Below are positions 38,915 to 48,049 of a stretch of DNA of 64,000 nt, piece by piece. Within the stretch, counting starts at the first letter, position 1. Each line of letters starts with the position of its first letter. The DNA comes from Bacteroidales bacterium (GTDB lineage: Bacteria > Bacteroidota > Bacteroidia > Bacteroidales > UBA1402), in assembly GCA_017380635.1 (NCBI GenBank), contig JAFODP010000017.1, positions 179,185 to 243,184 of the forward strand, read 5' to 3'. The notes under the pieces were generated by a model, which was not told where the DNA came from, ran no database searches, and saw only the letters and a list, made by a program, of their open reading frames with translations. The position numbers and the translations under genes were made by a program.

Positions 38915-40984
38915 TTATCTGTCGATAGGCATCCAAACGGTCATTTCGCTATGACCACGGTTGCCAAATGCGTAATAAGGAATCAAGGTAATCTGCACTT
39001 TTTGCTTGCCGCTTTGCAGTTCACGATACAAGTCGTTAGCGCCCCAAGCTTCTTCGGTAGAGTAATTGGCCACACCGGTCAATGCCATCATGGGAGCACC
39101 GTCAATCATCACTTCCTTGGGTTCCAGTTTGATATTGGCAGGAATCATTACGTTATCGATCTTCTTACCTTCCAAATCGGTCGATTCCAAGCAATATACC
39201 ACCGGACCTCTCATCACGGCCACCTGGTTGCGGGTTTCTTCCAGCAAGGGGTTAGAAGCCATCAGTTTCACCTTCATTTCGAGATTGAGTTGCAGAACGT
39301 CACCTTTCTTCCATACGCGACGAACTTCGGCATAACCATTTTCAACGCTGGTTTCTACAGCTTCGCCATTAATCAAAAGGCTGTAATTGTCGCACCAACC
39401 GGGAATGTGCATAAACATAGACATTTCTTTCTTGCGAGGAGCCTTCTGCACTTCGATCAACACGTCGCCATTCCAAGGATAAGCAGAAACCTGATTCAAT
39501 TGAATGGCAGAACCGTCTTTCAATTTGGTATTCAAAGTGCTACCACCATAGATATTGCACCAAACACCTTCGTCAGACAAGGCATACGCATAGTTCTGGA
39601 TTTCGCAAATGGTACGAACCGTGTTGGGAGGACAGCAGAAGCAGCTGATGTAATGGGTTCTTTCCTTCGGCCAACGAAGCACATAAGGAAATTCGTCAGA
39701 CAAACGCAAAGGATTGGTATAGAAATACTTGGTACCATCCAATGAAATACCTGACAGCAAACTGTTGTAAGCCACTTTTTCTACGATATCGTTATACTTA
39801 CCATCGCCGGTAATTTGGAACATACGCCAGTTGAACAACAAGTTACCGATGTTGGCACAAGTTTCGTTGTGAGCAGTCGAGTTGGGCAATTGGAAAGAAC
39901 GTCCGTAAGACTGATGAACCTTCTGGATAGAATCGGGCGTGTAGTTGGTTCCATCGGGAGAAGTTCCGTCGTAAAGCGCACCGCAACCACCGGTGATGTA
40001 CATCTTGTGGTTCACGATATCCGACCAGATTGATTCCAGATTGGGCCAAAGTGTCATATCGCCGGTTTCGGCAAAAACATCGGCTACACCTGCGTAAAGA
40101 TAGTTGGCACGTACAGCGTGACCCATGGCGTTCATCTGTTCGCGGAAAGGATCACGGTCTTGGTTGTCGTCGGTACCATTTTCCACCATACCACGGATGT
40201 CGATGAGGTTCTTAGCCAATTCCAAATAGCGAGGTTCGCCGGTGGTACGATACATTTCCACCACACCCATATAATGCGAAGGACAGATGGCATTACGAGC
40301 CAATTCTGCCGTAGCGGTCTTATAGAAATTGTACAAGAAATCGGTAGCCTTGATAGCCACATCCAAAAGTGTGCGCTTGCCGGTAGCACGATAATGCACA
40401 CAGGCAGCCATCATCAAGTGACCGTGGTTGTAGGTTTCGAAATTCAGACGGTTGTTGAAAGCGCCACCTTCGGCCGTACCGGTAGCGGTGCCCACCAAAC
40501 CTTGGTTGTTGCTGAGTGTAGCTTGTTTGTTGCGTTCAGGAATGATAACCTGGGTATGCATGTAACCATCTTCGCGTTGTGCTTTGGTAATGGTTTCGAT
40601 GATTTCGTCCATCAAAGCATCCAACTTGGGATCTCTGGTAACAGCATAGACAGCTGCCATACTTTCGAACCATTTAAAGAAGTCGCCATCGTGGAAAGCC
40701 GGACCATGATGTTCGCCTTCGCACTTACCGGCAGCAATTTCCAAGTTTCTGTAAGCGTGACACAAATCGGGATTATCCATGATATGCCACATGTTCATCA
40801 CCATCGTATCTTTGCAGACATCAAAACGATTGCCCCAAAAACCATCGGTCCAGGCCACTGAAGATACATCGGCATTCCATATTTTAGCATGTTTGCTATT
40901 GTAGGTATTCACCATACCTTTGTCTTGCGCTGCCAAGGTCATAGAGAAGGCAGCCAGCGAGAGAATCAATAAACTTTTCTTCAT
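38915..40984 (-). CDS. GH127-type beta-L-arabinofuranosidase
   Basis: A 689-residue secreted enzyme (MKKSLLILSLAAFSMTLAAQ). GH127/GH146 enzymes use a zinc-bound cysteine as nucleophile. The Glu and first Cys occur in HNETCANIGN and the Cys pair in SCFCCPPN, in the order expected from characterised GH127 enzymes. The (alpha/alpha)6 barrel includes GPAFHDGDFFKWFESMAAVYA and QREDGYMHTQ; a beta-sandwich domain follows (MRGPVVYCLES). Terminal beta-L-arabinofuranose occurs in plant hydroxyproline-rich proteins and in rhamnogalacturonan II. GH146 is the main alternative. Confidence 0.9.
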   Translation of the reverse strand: MKKSLLILSLAAFSMTLAAQDKGMVNTYNSKHAKIWNADVSSVAWTDGFWGNRFDVCKDTMVMNMWHIMDNPDLCHAYRNLEIAAGKCEGEHHGPAFHDGDFFKWFESMAAVYAVTRDPKLDALMDEIIETITKAQREDGYMHTQVIIPERNKQATLSNNQGLVGTATGTAEGGAFNNRLNFETYNHGHLMMAACVHYRATGKRTLLDVAIKATDFLYNFYKTATAELARNAICPSHYMGVVEMYRTTGEPRYLELAKNLIDIRGMVENGTDDNQDRDPFREQMNAMGHAVRANYLYAGVADVFAETGDMTLWPNLESIWSDIVNHKMYITGGCGALYDGTSPDGTNYTPDSIQKVHQSYGRSFQLPNSTAHNETCANIGNLLFNWRMFQITGDGKYNDIVEKVAYNSLLSGISLDGTKYFYTNPLRLSDEFPYVLRWPKERTHYISCFCCPPNTVRTICEIQNYAYALSDEGVWCNIYGGSTLNTKLKDGSAIQLNQVSAYPWNGDVLIEVQKAPRKKEMSMFMHIPGWCDNYSLLINGEAVETSVENGYAEVRRVWKKGDVLQLNLEMKVKLMASNPLLEETRNQVAVMRGPVVYCLESTDLEGKKIDNVMIPANIKLEPKEVMIDGAPMMALTGVANYSTEEAWGANDLYRELQSGKQKVQITLIPYYAFGNRGHSEMTVWMPIDR

Positions 40985-41002
40985 ATTATTTTGATTAATA
41001 AA

Positions 41003-43774
41003 TTACCAAATGATATCATAATTACCTGAAGGCAAAGACAATACTATCTGCTGATTGTTCTTGCTCAAGCATTTCGCACCCGATCTGGCGTAATTGGCAC
41101 CATTCACGCGAAGCGTCTTCAACTGAGCAGGAATGGTTATTTCGGCGCTGGCATTGGCCGGAATGCGTACTTGCCATTGCGTTTGACCTTCCGATTTATT
41201 CCATGCACTCTTTACCAAGCCATAAGGCGTTTCATACGAAGCCTTTACATAGTTCAAATCTTTGATATCGAAAGCAGGTTTCATGATGATTTTCTTGAAA
41301 GCCACCTCTTTTTCGTCCGACTTGATACCGGCCAAATCTTCGTAACACCAGATAAGCAAATCGCCCAACTGCATCACGTGGTTGCGAGAATTCATCTTAG
41401 GATTAGCCTTGTCTCCGTTCCAAAGTTCCCAAATGGTAGTAGCACCTTGCGTCACCATATAACCAAAGCTCGGATAATCGGTGGTGGTGGCCAACAAATA
41501 AGCAATGTCGCCATAACCACGATGCGTCAGTTCGCGCCACAACCATTGGTTACCAATGATACCGCTGGCCATGGTTCCCTTGTATTCCACCATAATCTTT
41601 TCGCGAATATTTTCGCAAACAGCTTCTTCGTATTGTTGGGGAACAAAGCCCATCGCCAAAGCCAAGATATTGGCAGTGACGGTATTGTTACTATAGCATT
41701 TCTTATCTTCCTGGAAGAAATTACGATGGAAAGCTTCCTTCAGTGATTCGGCATATGCTGCATAACCTTCGGCCCATTGCGGTTGATCCAACAAATCGGC
41801 ATATTTAATCATCAACTGATAAAGCGCATAGAAATAAGCCGTTGCAATGAGTCTGCCATCGGTAAGACGGTCGGGAGCCTGAGAATGAATGATTTCCAAC
41901 GACTCAGTAGGCATACACCAGTCGCCGTATTTATCGGCAATCATCAGACCGCTTTCTTCGTGGTAGTAATACTGACGCATATAGTCCATGTACTTTTTCA
42001 TACCATCGATATGTTTGGCAACGGGAGCCAAATCGCCGTATTGACGGTAGAGCATATCGCAAGTCATGAACAGAGCGGCAGGCCAGGTAATATCGTCTGA
42101 ATAATAGTTCCAATAAGCAGGAGCCACATCGGGAATAGCACCGTCCCAACGCTGGGCATCACGGATATCGTCCATCCACTTGGCATAGAAAGCTGCATTG
42201 TCGAAGAGGAAACTTTCGCCATAAGATCCCATTACGCGGTCGCCCAACCAAGGCATACGTTCGTTACGCTGCGGACAATCCACCGGCATACCTTTGTAAT
42301 TGCCACGAATGCCCCAATAAGCATTGGTGTAAGTTGCGTTCAGAATGGGAGAAGATGATTCGAAGCTACCCAAATCGGCCATTTCATCGCACACAAATTC
42401 TCCGACAAAATCATCCAATTGAGGCACGCCGGGATAATTGGTAATTTCCACAAATTGGAAACCATGTGTCACAAAACGAGGCGCCCAAGTTTCGCCTTCG
42501 GCATCGCCTTTCAAGATATATTTATCCGTTACCAAAGCGTCACGCAAGTTGGCCATACTCAAACTACCATCGGGCAAGATAGCTTCGGCAAAACGCAATT
42601 TCACTTCATGACCGCGTTTGCCTTTCACATTCATTTTTATCCAGCCGGTCATGTTCAAGCCCATATCCATAATGTAGGTATTGGCATTGAGTTTGGTAAT
42701 GGATTTAGGCTTGATTTGCGTCATCACCTTCATATTGTTGCAAGGTTGAGCCACCAGCGGAGCGATAGGAATGGTGACGCGTTGAGCCGGCATCCAAGCA
42801 GAAGTAGTTTGGAAACCGGGCATAGACCATCCTTCGAATTCTTTACGGGCATCGTATTCTTCGCCGTCAAATTCATTGTTGGAAACGATAGGACCTTGCG
42901 CACTCAACTGCCAGGTTTGATCGCTCTGCAAAGTTTGGGTTTTGCCATCGGTGTAAGTAATGAACAAACGCATACGCATCTTGGGATAGCCGAAACGATT
43001 CCACTTATAGGTCTTGTAATTCTGGCGCATGGCATAATAACGGCCGTTACCCAAAATCACACCCACGGCATTGGCACCTTCTTGCAAATGTTCGGTCACA
43101 TCAAAAGTATTGTACATGATATGACGACGATAATCGGTAGGAACGGGAGCCATCACCTGGTCGCCCACTTTTTCGCCATTCAACCAAAGTTCGTACAGCC
43201 CCAAACCGGCAATGTGCAATACCGCTTGCTTAACTTCCTTTGCACAGAAAAAGTCCTTGCGCAAATAACGGGCCGACAAACGAGCATGCGTCGATTCATC
43301 ATCCCAAGGGAAAGGATTGTCATAACCGATCCAACGAGAAGAGCCCCAGTCTTTTTCCGTACGCAAAGCCGTCAAGAAATAAGCCACCGGACTTTCGCTA
43401 TACGATTGGGTACGATTGGTCCAAACCTGTACCTTCCAATAATAATACGTACTGGTTTTCAATGCTGGGCCTTCGTAATCGACTAAAACTGAGGCTGAAG
43501 AAGCCTGCTTTCCGGAATCCCAGATATCAGCTTCGCCTTGTTCGAGTTTTTCTTTGGAGCTAGCCACCAAAATACGGTAAGCTTCTTGTTTTACATCCTG
43601 CAAATCGGTCTGAATCTGCCAGCTGAAACGTTGTTGTTCCAAGCCCACACCGATGGGATTTTCACGATGTTCACAAGTAAGATGCTGCACTGTGACAGCC
43701 GAAGTCGTCGATTGTTGACCTCCACAAGAAAGCAACAGAAAAACGAAAGCTAAACATGCTATAAAATTCTTCAT
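41003..43774 (-). CDS. GH78 alpha-L-rhamnosidase, lipoprotein (first copy by coordinate)
   Basis: A 923-residue lipoprotein (CLAFVFLLLSC). GH78 blocks are visible: an N-terminal fibronectin-like domain (FSWQIQTD, YYYWKVQVWT), a Bac_rhamnosid_N-type domain (LHIAGLGLYELWLNGEKVGDQVMAP), the catalytic motif PVDCPQRNERMPWLGD in the (alpha/alpha)6 barrel, and a C-terminal beta domain ending TLRVNGANYARSG. It probably releases terminal alpha-L-rhamnose at the cell surface or in the periplasm. It differs throughout from the second GH78 of the operon, so it is not a recent duplicate. Confidence 0.93.
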   Translation of the reverse strand: MKNFIACLAFVFLLLSCGGQQSTTSAVTVQHLTCEHRENPIGVGLEQQRFSWQIQTDLQDVKQEAYRILVASSKEKLEQGEADIWDSGKQASSASVLVDYEGPALKTSTYYYWKVQVWTNRTQSYSESPVAYFLTALRTEKDWGSSRWIGYDNPFPWDDESTHARLSARYLRKDFFCAKEVKQAVLHIAGLGLYELWLNGEKVGDQVMAPVPTDYRRHIMYNTFDVTEHLQEGANAVGVILGNGRYYAMRQNYKTYKWNRFGYPKMRMRLFITYTDGKTQTLQSDQTWQLSAQGPIVSNNEFDGEEYDARKEFEGWSMPGFQTTSAWMPAQRVTIPIAPLVAQPCNNMKVMTQIKPKSITKLNANTYIMDMGLNMTGWIKMNVKGKRGHEVKLRFAEAILPDGSLSMANLRDALVTDKYILKGDAEGETWAPRFVTHGFQFVEITNYPGVPQLDDFVGEFVCDEMADLGSFESSSPILNATYTNAYWGIRGNYKGMPVDCPQRNERMPWLGDRVMGSYGESFLFDNAAFYAKWMDDIRDAQRWDGAIPDVAPAYWNYYSDDITWPAALFMTCDMLYRQYGDLAPVAKHIDGMKKYMDYMRQYYYHEESGLMIADKYGDWCMPTESLEIIHSQAPDRLTDGRLIATAYFYALYQLMIKYADLLDQPQWAEGYAAYAESLKEAFHRNFFQEDKKCYSNNTVTANILALAMGFVPQQYEEAVCENIREKIMVEYKGTMASGIIGNQWLWRELTHRGYGDIAYLLATTTDYPSFGYMVTQGATTIWELWNGDKANPKMNSRNHVMQLGDLLIWCYEDLAGIKSDEKEVAFKKIIMKPAFDIKDLNYVKASYETPYGLVKSAWNKSEGQTQWQVRIPANASAEITIPAQLKTLRVNGANYARSGAKCLSKNNQQIVLSLPSGNYDIIW

Positions 43775-43792
43775 AACGCAGATATGTTGATA

Positions 43793-45187
43793 TTATTTAC
43801 TTCTGATAACCAATACTCTATCGTCGTGTTCGCGAGCGGGAACGTAAGAGAATTCTGCCGAATCGCCGCTATATTCTCCGATGAAAGTATATTCACCATT
43901 GGTCGTATCGTACCACCAGGCTTGCTTGGTTTTACCTTCAATCTTGCTCAAATCGATGTTCATAGGCACCGCAGCATAGTTGTACACCAAGATGTAATCT
44001 TTACCACGACAAGCACGCAAATGTTGATGATGCGTTCCGTTTTCACCCAAAATAAGCGACTGATCGGGAATTCTTTCGTAATACGGAAAATCGAGAATCA
44101 ATTTTTTCAAGTACTGCATCTGCTGGAAGCCGGGATCGTTCAAAGCATCTTTCCAGAATTTGAGACAACCATAAGCGCCGCGTTTTTCGCCGCCGGGATG
44201 CATCTGCATGATAGCCGAGTTGCCATAAGTGTGACCAAAAGCACCGGCAAACACCGACCAATAAGCATAACGACGCACTTCATGAGCTTGCCAGAGAGGC
44301 AAAGTATAATCGTGCAAACCATAAGGAATACCTTCGTAACTGGGTTCGCCGTCAATAACGGGCTTCATAGGCTTATAGCTGCGGGCAATTTCCACATAGC
44401 GCCAGTTGTCTTCTTCGCATGAATCGGGAAGCAACTCGGGACGCTGAGGATTTTTCTTGCTCAAGCTCATGCCATAGTTGCGGTGACCGCTTTGGAACAT
44501 ATTGAAATCCAACCATTCAGCATCGTGAAACCAAGTAGCCGACAAAGTACGACCGAAAGGATGGAAAGTCATCAGGTGGTTTTTATCGACAGCCTTGATG
44601 CTGCGGGCCAAAGTTTCCCATTCTTCGGTTTTCACATCACCATACATATCACCACCGATAAACCAGATGATATTAGGATGATCTTTATAACGTTCGCCCA
44701 AGAAAGTGCCGTAAGCCTTGGCTTCCTCTACCGACATCAAACCTTTTTTCACCAAGCCGCCCCAGATACATACCATACCGATGTAGATACCTTTTTCGGC
44801 AGCCGTTTCGATGATATAATCCATGTGATCCCAATAGCCGTAGCTACTATCGCGATTGATTTTGGTAAAATCGTAACCTTCGGGCATAGAAAGTTGACCA
44901 TAGTAATTGCGGGCAGGCACCCCATTGATAGTTTGCACTTGCACCACGTTGTAACCGGCCTGACGACAAGCTTCCAGATAAAACTCGGCATCTTCGCGAT
45001 TGAGACGTTCGGGCAACAACCAACCGGTTTCACCCAACCAGAAGAAAGGTTCGCCGTTTTCGTGCTGCAAGAAGCAACCCGTTTCATCTACTTGCAATTT
45101 TCCGTTGTCCCAAGGAAATTTCGCTTCCTTTTGCGTGCAGGCCGTCAGCATCATCAGCGACAGCAGCAAAGCTGAAATAAATCTCAT
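43793..45187 (-). CDS. GH140-like apiosidase (DUF4038-type)
   Basis: A 464-residue lipoprotein (LLLSLMMLTAC). The TIM-barrel protein opens with FLQHENGEPFFWLGETGWLLPERLNREDAEFYLEACRQAGYNVVQVQ, the DUF4038 signature. The likely catalytic acids are Asp in WFIGGDMYGD and Glu in VIDGEPSYEG, and a small C-terminal beta domain follows. The family includes GH140, whose characterised member cleaves the apiose-galacturonic acid bond in rhamnogalacturonan II. Apiose specificity here rests on family assignment by eye; other DUF4038 proteins exist with unknown activity. Confidence 0.82.
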   Translation of the reverse strand: MRFISALLLSLMMLTACTQKEAKFPWDNGKLQVDETGCFLQHENGEPFFWLGETGWLLPERLNREDAEFYLEACRQAGYNVVQVQTINGVPARNYYGQLSMPEGYDFTKINRDSSYGYWDHMDYIIETAAEKGIYIGMVCIWGGLVKKGLMSVEEAKAYGTFLGERYKDHPNIIWFIGGDMYGDVKTEEWETLARSIKAVDKNHLMTFHPFGRTLSATWFHDAEWLDFNMFQSGHRNYGMSLSKKNPQRPELLPDSCEEDNWRYVEIARSYKPMKPVIDGEPSYEGIPYGLHDYTLPLWQAHEVRRYAYWSVFAGAFGHTYGNSAIMQMHPGGEKRGAYGCLKFWKDALNDPGFQQMQYLKKLILDFPYYERIPDQSLILGENGTHHQHLRACRGKDYILVYNYAAVPMNIDLSKIEGKTKQAWWYDTTNGEYTFIGEYSGDSAEFSYVPAREHDDRVLVIRSK

Positions 45188-45197
45188 ATCGTTTATA

Positions 45198-47945
45198 TTA
45201 AATTTTACACTTGAAAGTATATTTACCCGCTTTCACTTCATATTGAGGCTTTTCTTGTCTGGGCATATAAATCTTGGCTTCGCTGTTGGCGGGAATTTCC
45301 ACCTTCAACACGAAAGTATCGTCCTTAATTTCCCAATCGACAGCCACTTGTCCATAAAGCGTCTGGGTAGCACATTTCACGAAAGTCATATCACCAAGCA
45401 CTTCGGGACGGATAATCAGATACTTACCGCCAGGACGTTGTTCATCAATCTGAATACCACCCAAGGTACGGAAAAACCATTCATCGATAGCTCCCAACAT
45501 AAAGTGATTCCAGGAAGCACCTTGACGCGGATCCCATTGCTCGGTGAGTGTAGTGGCTCCAAATTTCTTCTGGAAACCATATCCGGGCACTTCTTCGTGG
45601 TTGTGCATCTTGTACATATAATCGTTGAAGCCGTTCTGCGCCAGGAATTGGAACATATAACGATTGCCCACTTCGCCGGTACTCAAACGGAAGCCTCTGC
45701 TTTCGATATCGGCCAACAAATGTTCTATCGCCTTATCTCGATTTTCGGGAGCCACCATATTCATGTACAAAGGCATCGCGTAAGAAGATTGACTACCCGT
45801 GCCATAAATACAACTATCTGCGCGGAAATATTTCTTGTGGAAAGCCGCATTCACCGCTTCGCCCAAGGCAGTATATTTATCAACATCTTCTTGATAACCA
45901 AGCATCTTGGCTGCGCGAACCAACAACTGAATATTCTGATAATGATGAGCCGTTCCGGAAAGAGGCACGGGCGTATTCTGCGCAAAACCCGGACGATTCG
46001 GACCAAAATCGTACCAATCGCCCAAACCTTGCATCACGATATGATGGTCGGAGGTTTTTTCCAGATAATCCACATAGGCTTTCATCATCGGATAATGCTT
46101 GCGGATCATGCTGTCGTCGCCGTAATAATGATAATACATGAAAGGAAGAATCACCGCGGCACTACCCCATTCGGGACAATCGCTCCACAGAGAAGGAAAT
46201 TCCACGAAAGTGGGCGAGGTGGAAGGCACCATACCTTCGGCAGTTTGGCTGTCGCTCATATCTTGGAGGATTTTCGGCCAAAAGCGCGTCATGTCGTAAT
46301 TGTACAGAATACCAGGGCCATTCAGATGATCTTGTTCCAACCAACCCAATTTCTCACGATGCGGACAATCGGTAAAAACAGCCTGCATATTGCTGCGGAT
46401 AGCCATCTGAATCAGTTCGTGCGTATTGTTGAAAATCTCGTTGGACGATTCGAAACGACCATAGTTTTCAACAGAATTATGTACAAAGCAAGATTTGATA
46501 TCCAGAATAACAGGAAGATTGTCGGGATTTTCTTCACCTTTCATCACTGCGCCTTCCACGCGGATATAACGGAAACCATAATAAGCAAAACGAGGACGAT
46601 AAGTTTCCGACTTGGCACCTTTCAAGGTATAATCGTAATAGTGAGGCTTTCCGCTCTGGTTCTGACTGATAACACTGTCTTTACCCAAAGATTCGCCTAC
46701 CCAAATGCGCACTTTATCGCCAGCCTTGCCTTTCAAAGTAATTTCGGGAAAACCGGCCAGATTCTGTCCCATATCCATGATGTAAGCCATGGTTTCGGGA
46801 AATTTCTTATCGGCCGGCACTTTCTTGTACCAATAATCTTGCACCGAATACTGACGCATCACTTTCACCGCCGGAGCCCATTGTGCCTGCAATTCACCCT
46901 TGGGAGCTTCTTGCAAAACCACAGGATGCCAAGCGCTATCGTCAAAACCGAAAGTATTCCAGCCATCTTGTTCCAAATTGGCATCATAATCTTCACCGCC
47001 ATACAGGCTATTGAAAGTCAGAGGACTGAAATCGTATTTCCAAGAAGCATCCGAACGAATATCTTCCTGAGAGCCATCTGCGTACACTAAATGAAGTTTG
47101 AAGAACAACGTGGGAGGTCCGAAACTCAACAACAATTTACGATAACGTCCACCCTGTTCATTGAAAAAGCCATTGCCCAATAGTACACCAACGGCGTTGT
47201 TTTTCTTGATAGACTTGGTTACATCGTAAACATTGTAATAAATGGTTTTATCGTAATCGCTCCACAAAGGGGCAAATTCGCTATCGCCCACTTTTTTGCC
47301 GTTCAAGGAGAGTTCGTAATGACCCAAACCCACTACATAAGCCGTAGCTTCCACCACTTGCTTTTCTGTAGAGAAATCCTTACGCAAATAGATACTTTTC
47401 TTCGACAGGGGATGTGTATTTTTCCAAGCGTCTTTCATTGCCTGGTCACGATTGACGATATTGCCTTCGTAATGACGACCTTCGGGCAAACGACAATCGC
47501 TACGCGTGATAGCACCAATCCATTTAGCATCCAACCAATCGGCCTCGGGTGCCAGACGGAAAGAAGATTCTTTCCAAGCAGACTTCTTGCCTTTTTCGTT
47601 CCATACGCGCAAACGCCAGTAATATTTCTGCGCAGCCTGCAAAGCCGGACCATCGTAAAGCACCAACTGACTCTGATTACTCTGCACGGGCGAAGTCTCC
47701 CAAACACGATTATTACGGCTATCGTACACTTCCAACTGATAGGCCGATTGCATACATGCTTGTTTGTTCGAAGACAATTGCCAAGAGAATCGCAGCGGAG
47801 CATCACTTGCAGCCAAAGCATTCTCCTCGTAATTACAAGTCATCTTATCCACCTTGATGGGCGAACAAGAGCACAAACACAACAACATCAGAAAAAACGG
47901 CATTCTGAATGGCGGAATTTTTGATTTCATCGTCTTTTTTATCAT
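45198..47945 (-). CDS. GH78 alpha-L-rhamnosidase, lipoprotein (second copy, first gene of operon)
   Basis: A 915-residue lipoprotein with lipobox LLCLCSC. The domain order is that of GH78: fibronectin-like (APLRFSWQLSS, KYYWRLRVWNEKG), rhamnosidase N domain (VVGLGHYELSLNGKKVGDSEFAP), and catalytic barrel with AVFTDCPHREKLGWLEQD, DWYDFGPNRPG and GATTLTEQWDPRQGASWNHFMLGA. A C-terminal beta domain ends it. The first gene of the ten-gene unit, it starts 38 bases after a -7 box. Met6 (47930) is an alternative start. Confidence 0.93.
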   Translation of the reverse strand: MIKKTMKSKIPPFRMPFFLMLLCLCSCSPIKVDKMTCNYEENALAASDAPLRFSWQLSSNKQACMQSAYQLEVYDSRNNRVWETSPVQSNQSQLVLYDGPALQAAQKYYWRLRVWNEKGKKSAWKESSFRLAPEADWLDAKWIGAITRSDCRLPEGRHYEGNIVNRDQAMKDAWKNTHPLSKKSIYLRKDFSTEKQVVEATAYVVGLGHYELSLNGKKVGDSEFAPLWSDYDKTIYYNVYDVTKSIKKNNAVGVLLGNGFFNEQGGRYRKLLLSFGPPTLFFKLHLVYADGSQEDIRSDASWKYDFSPLTFNSLYGGEDYDANLEQDGWNTFGFDDSAWHPVVLQEAPKGELQAQWAPAVKVMRQYSVQDYWYKKVPADKKFPETMAYIMDMGQNLAGFPEITLKGKAGDKVRIWVGESLGKDSVISQNQSGKPHYYDYTLKGAKSETYRPRFAYYGFRYIRVEGAVMKGEENPDNLPVILDIKSCFVHNSVENYGRFESSNEIFNNTHELIQMAIRSNMQAVFTDCPHREKLGWLEQDHLNGPGILYNYDMTRFWPKILQDMSDSQTAEGMVPSTSPTFVEFPSLWSDCPEWGSAAVILPFMYYHYYGDDSMIRKHYPMMKAYVDYLEKTSDHHIVMQGLGDWYDFGPNRPGFAQNTPVPLSGTAHHYQNIQLLVRAAKMLGYQEDVDKYTALGEAVNAAFHKKYFRADSCIYGTGSQSSYAMPLYMNMVAPENRDKAIEHLLADIESRGFRLSTGEVGNRYMFQFLAQNGFNDYMYKMHNHEEVPGYGFQKKFGATTLTEQWDPRQGASWNHFMLGAIDEWFFRTLGGIQIDEQRPGGKYLIIRPEVLGDMTFVKCATQTLYGQVAVDWEIKDDTFVLKVEIPANSEAKIYMPRQEKPQYEVKAGKYTFKCKI

Positions 47946-47983
47946 GATAATAACCCTATTTTGCGAAAAATAGATAAAAGTGT

Positions 47984-47991
47984 CAAAGATA
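47984..47991 (-). promoter_or_regulatory. -7 box in front of the ten-gene glycosidase operon
   Basis: The complement reads TATCTTTG, a perfect TAnnTTTG, between the upstream terminator and the first GH78 gene. No TTTG lies 19-21 bases upstream (that stretch is the terminator hairpin). A TTG at 15 bases is the nearest candidate, so activation by a regulator may be needed. Confidence 0.5.
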
Positions 47992-47993
47992 AT

Positions 47994-48024
47994 AAAAAAC
48001 GGCTGACAATTGCTTGTCAGCCGT
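47994..48024 (-). terminator. Terminator after the fasciclin gene
   Basis: ACGGCTGACAA and TTGTCAGCCGT (48024-47999) form an 11-pair perfect stem with a four-base loop, followed on the minus strand by a T-run. It separates the fasciclin gene from the glycosidase operon. Confidence 0.9.
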
Positions 48025-48049
48025 CCTAAATTTCAGCTTTTATACAATT

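Noticed and set aside
45000..47090. A 696-residue open frame on the plus strand, and similar ones at 32143-33927 and 34705-36279
   Set aside because: All are antisense to glycosidase genes with clear domains and show the same shadow composition.
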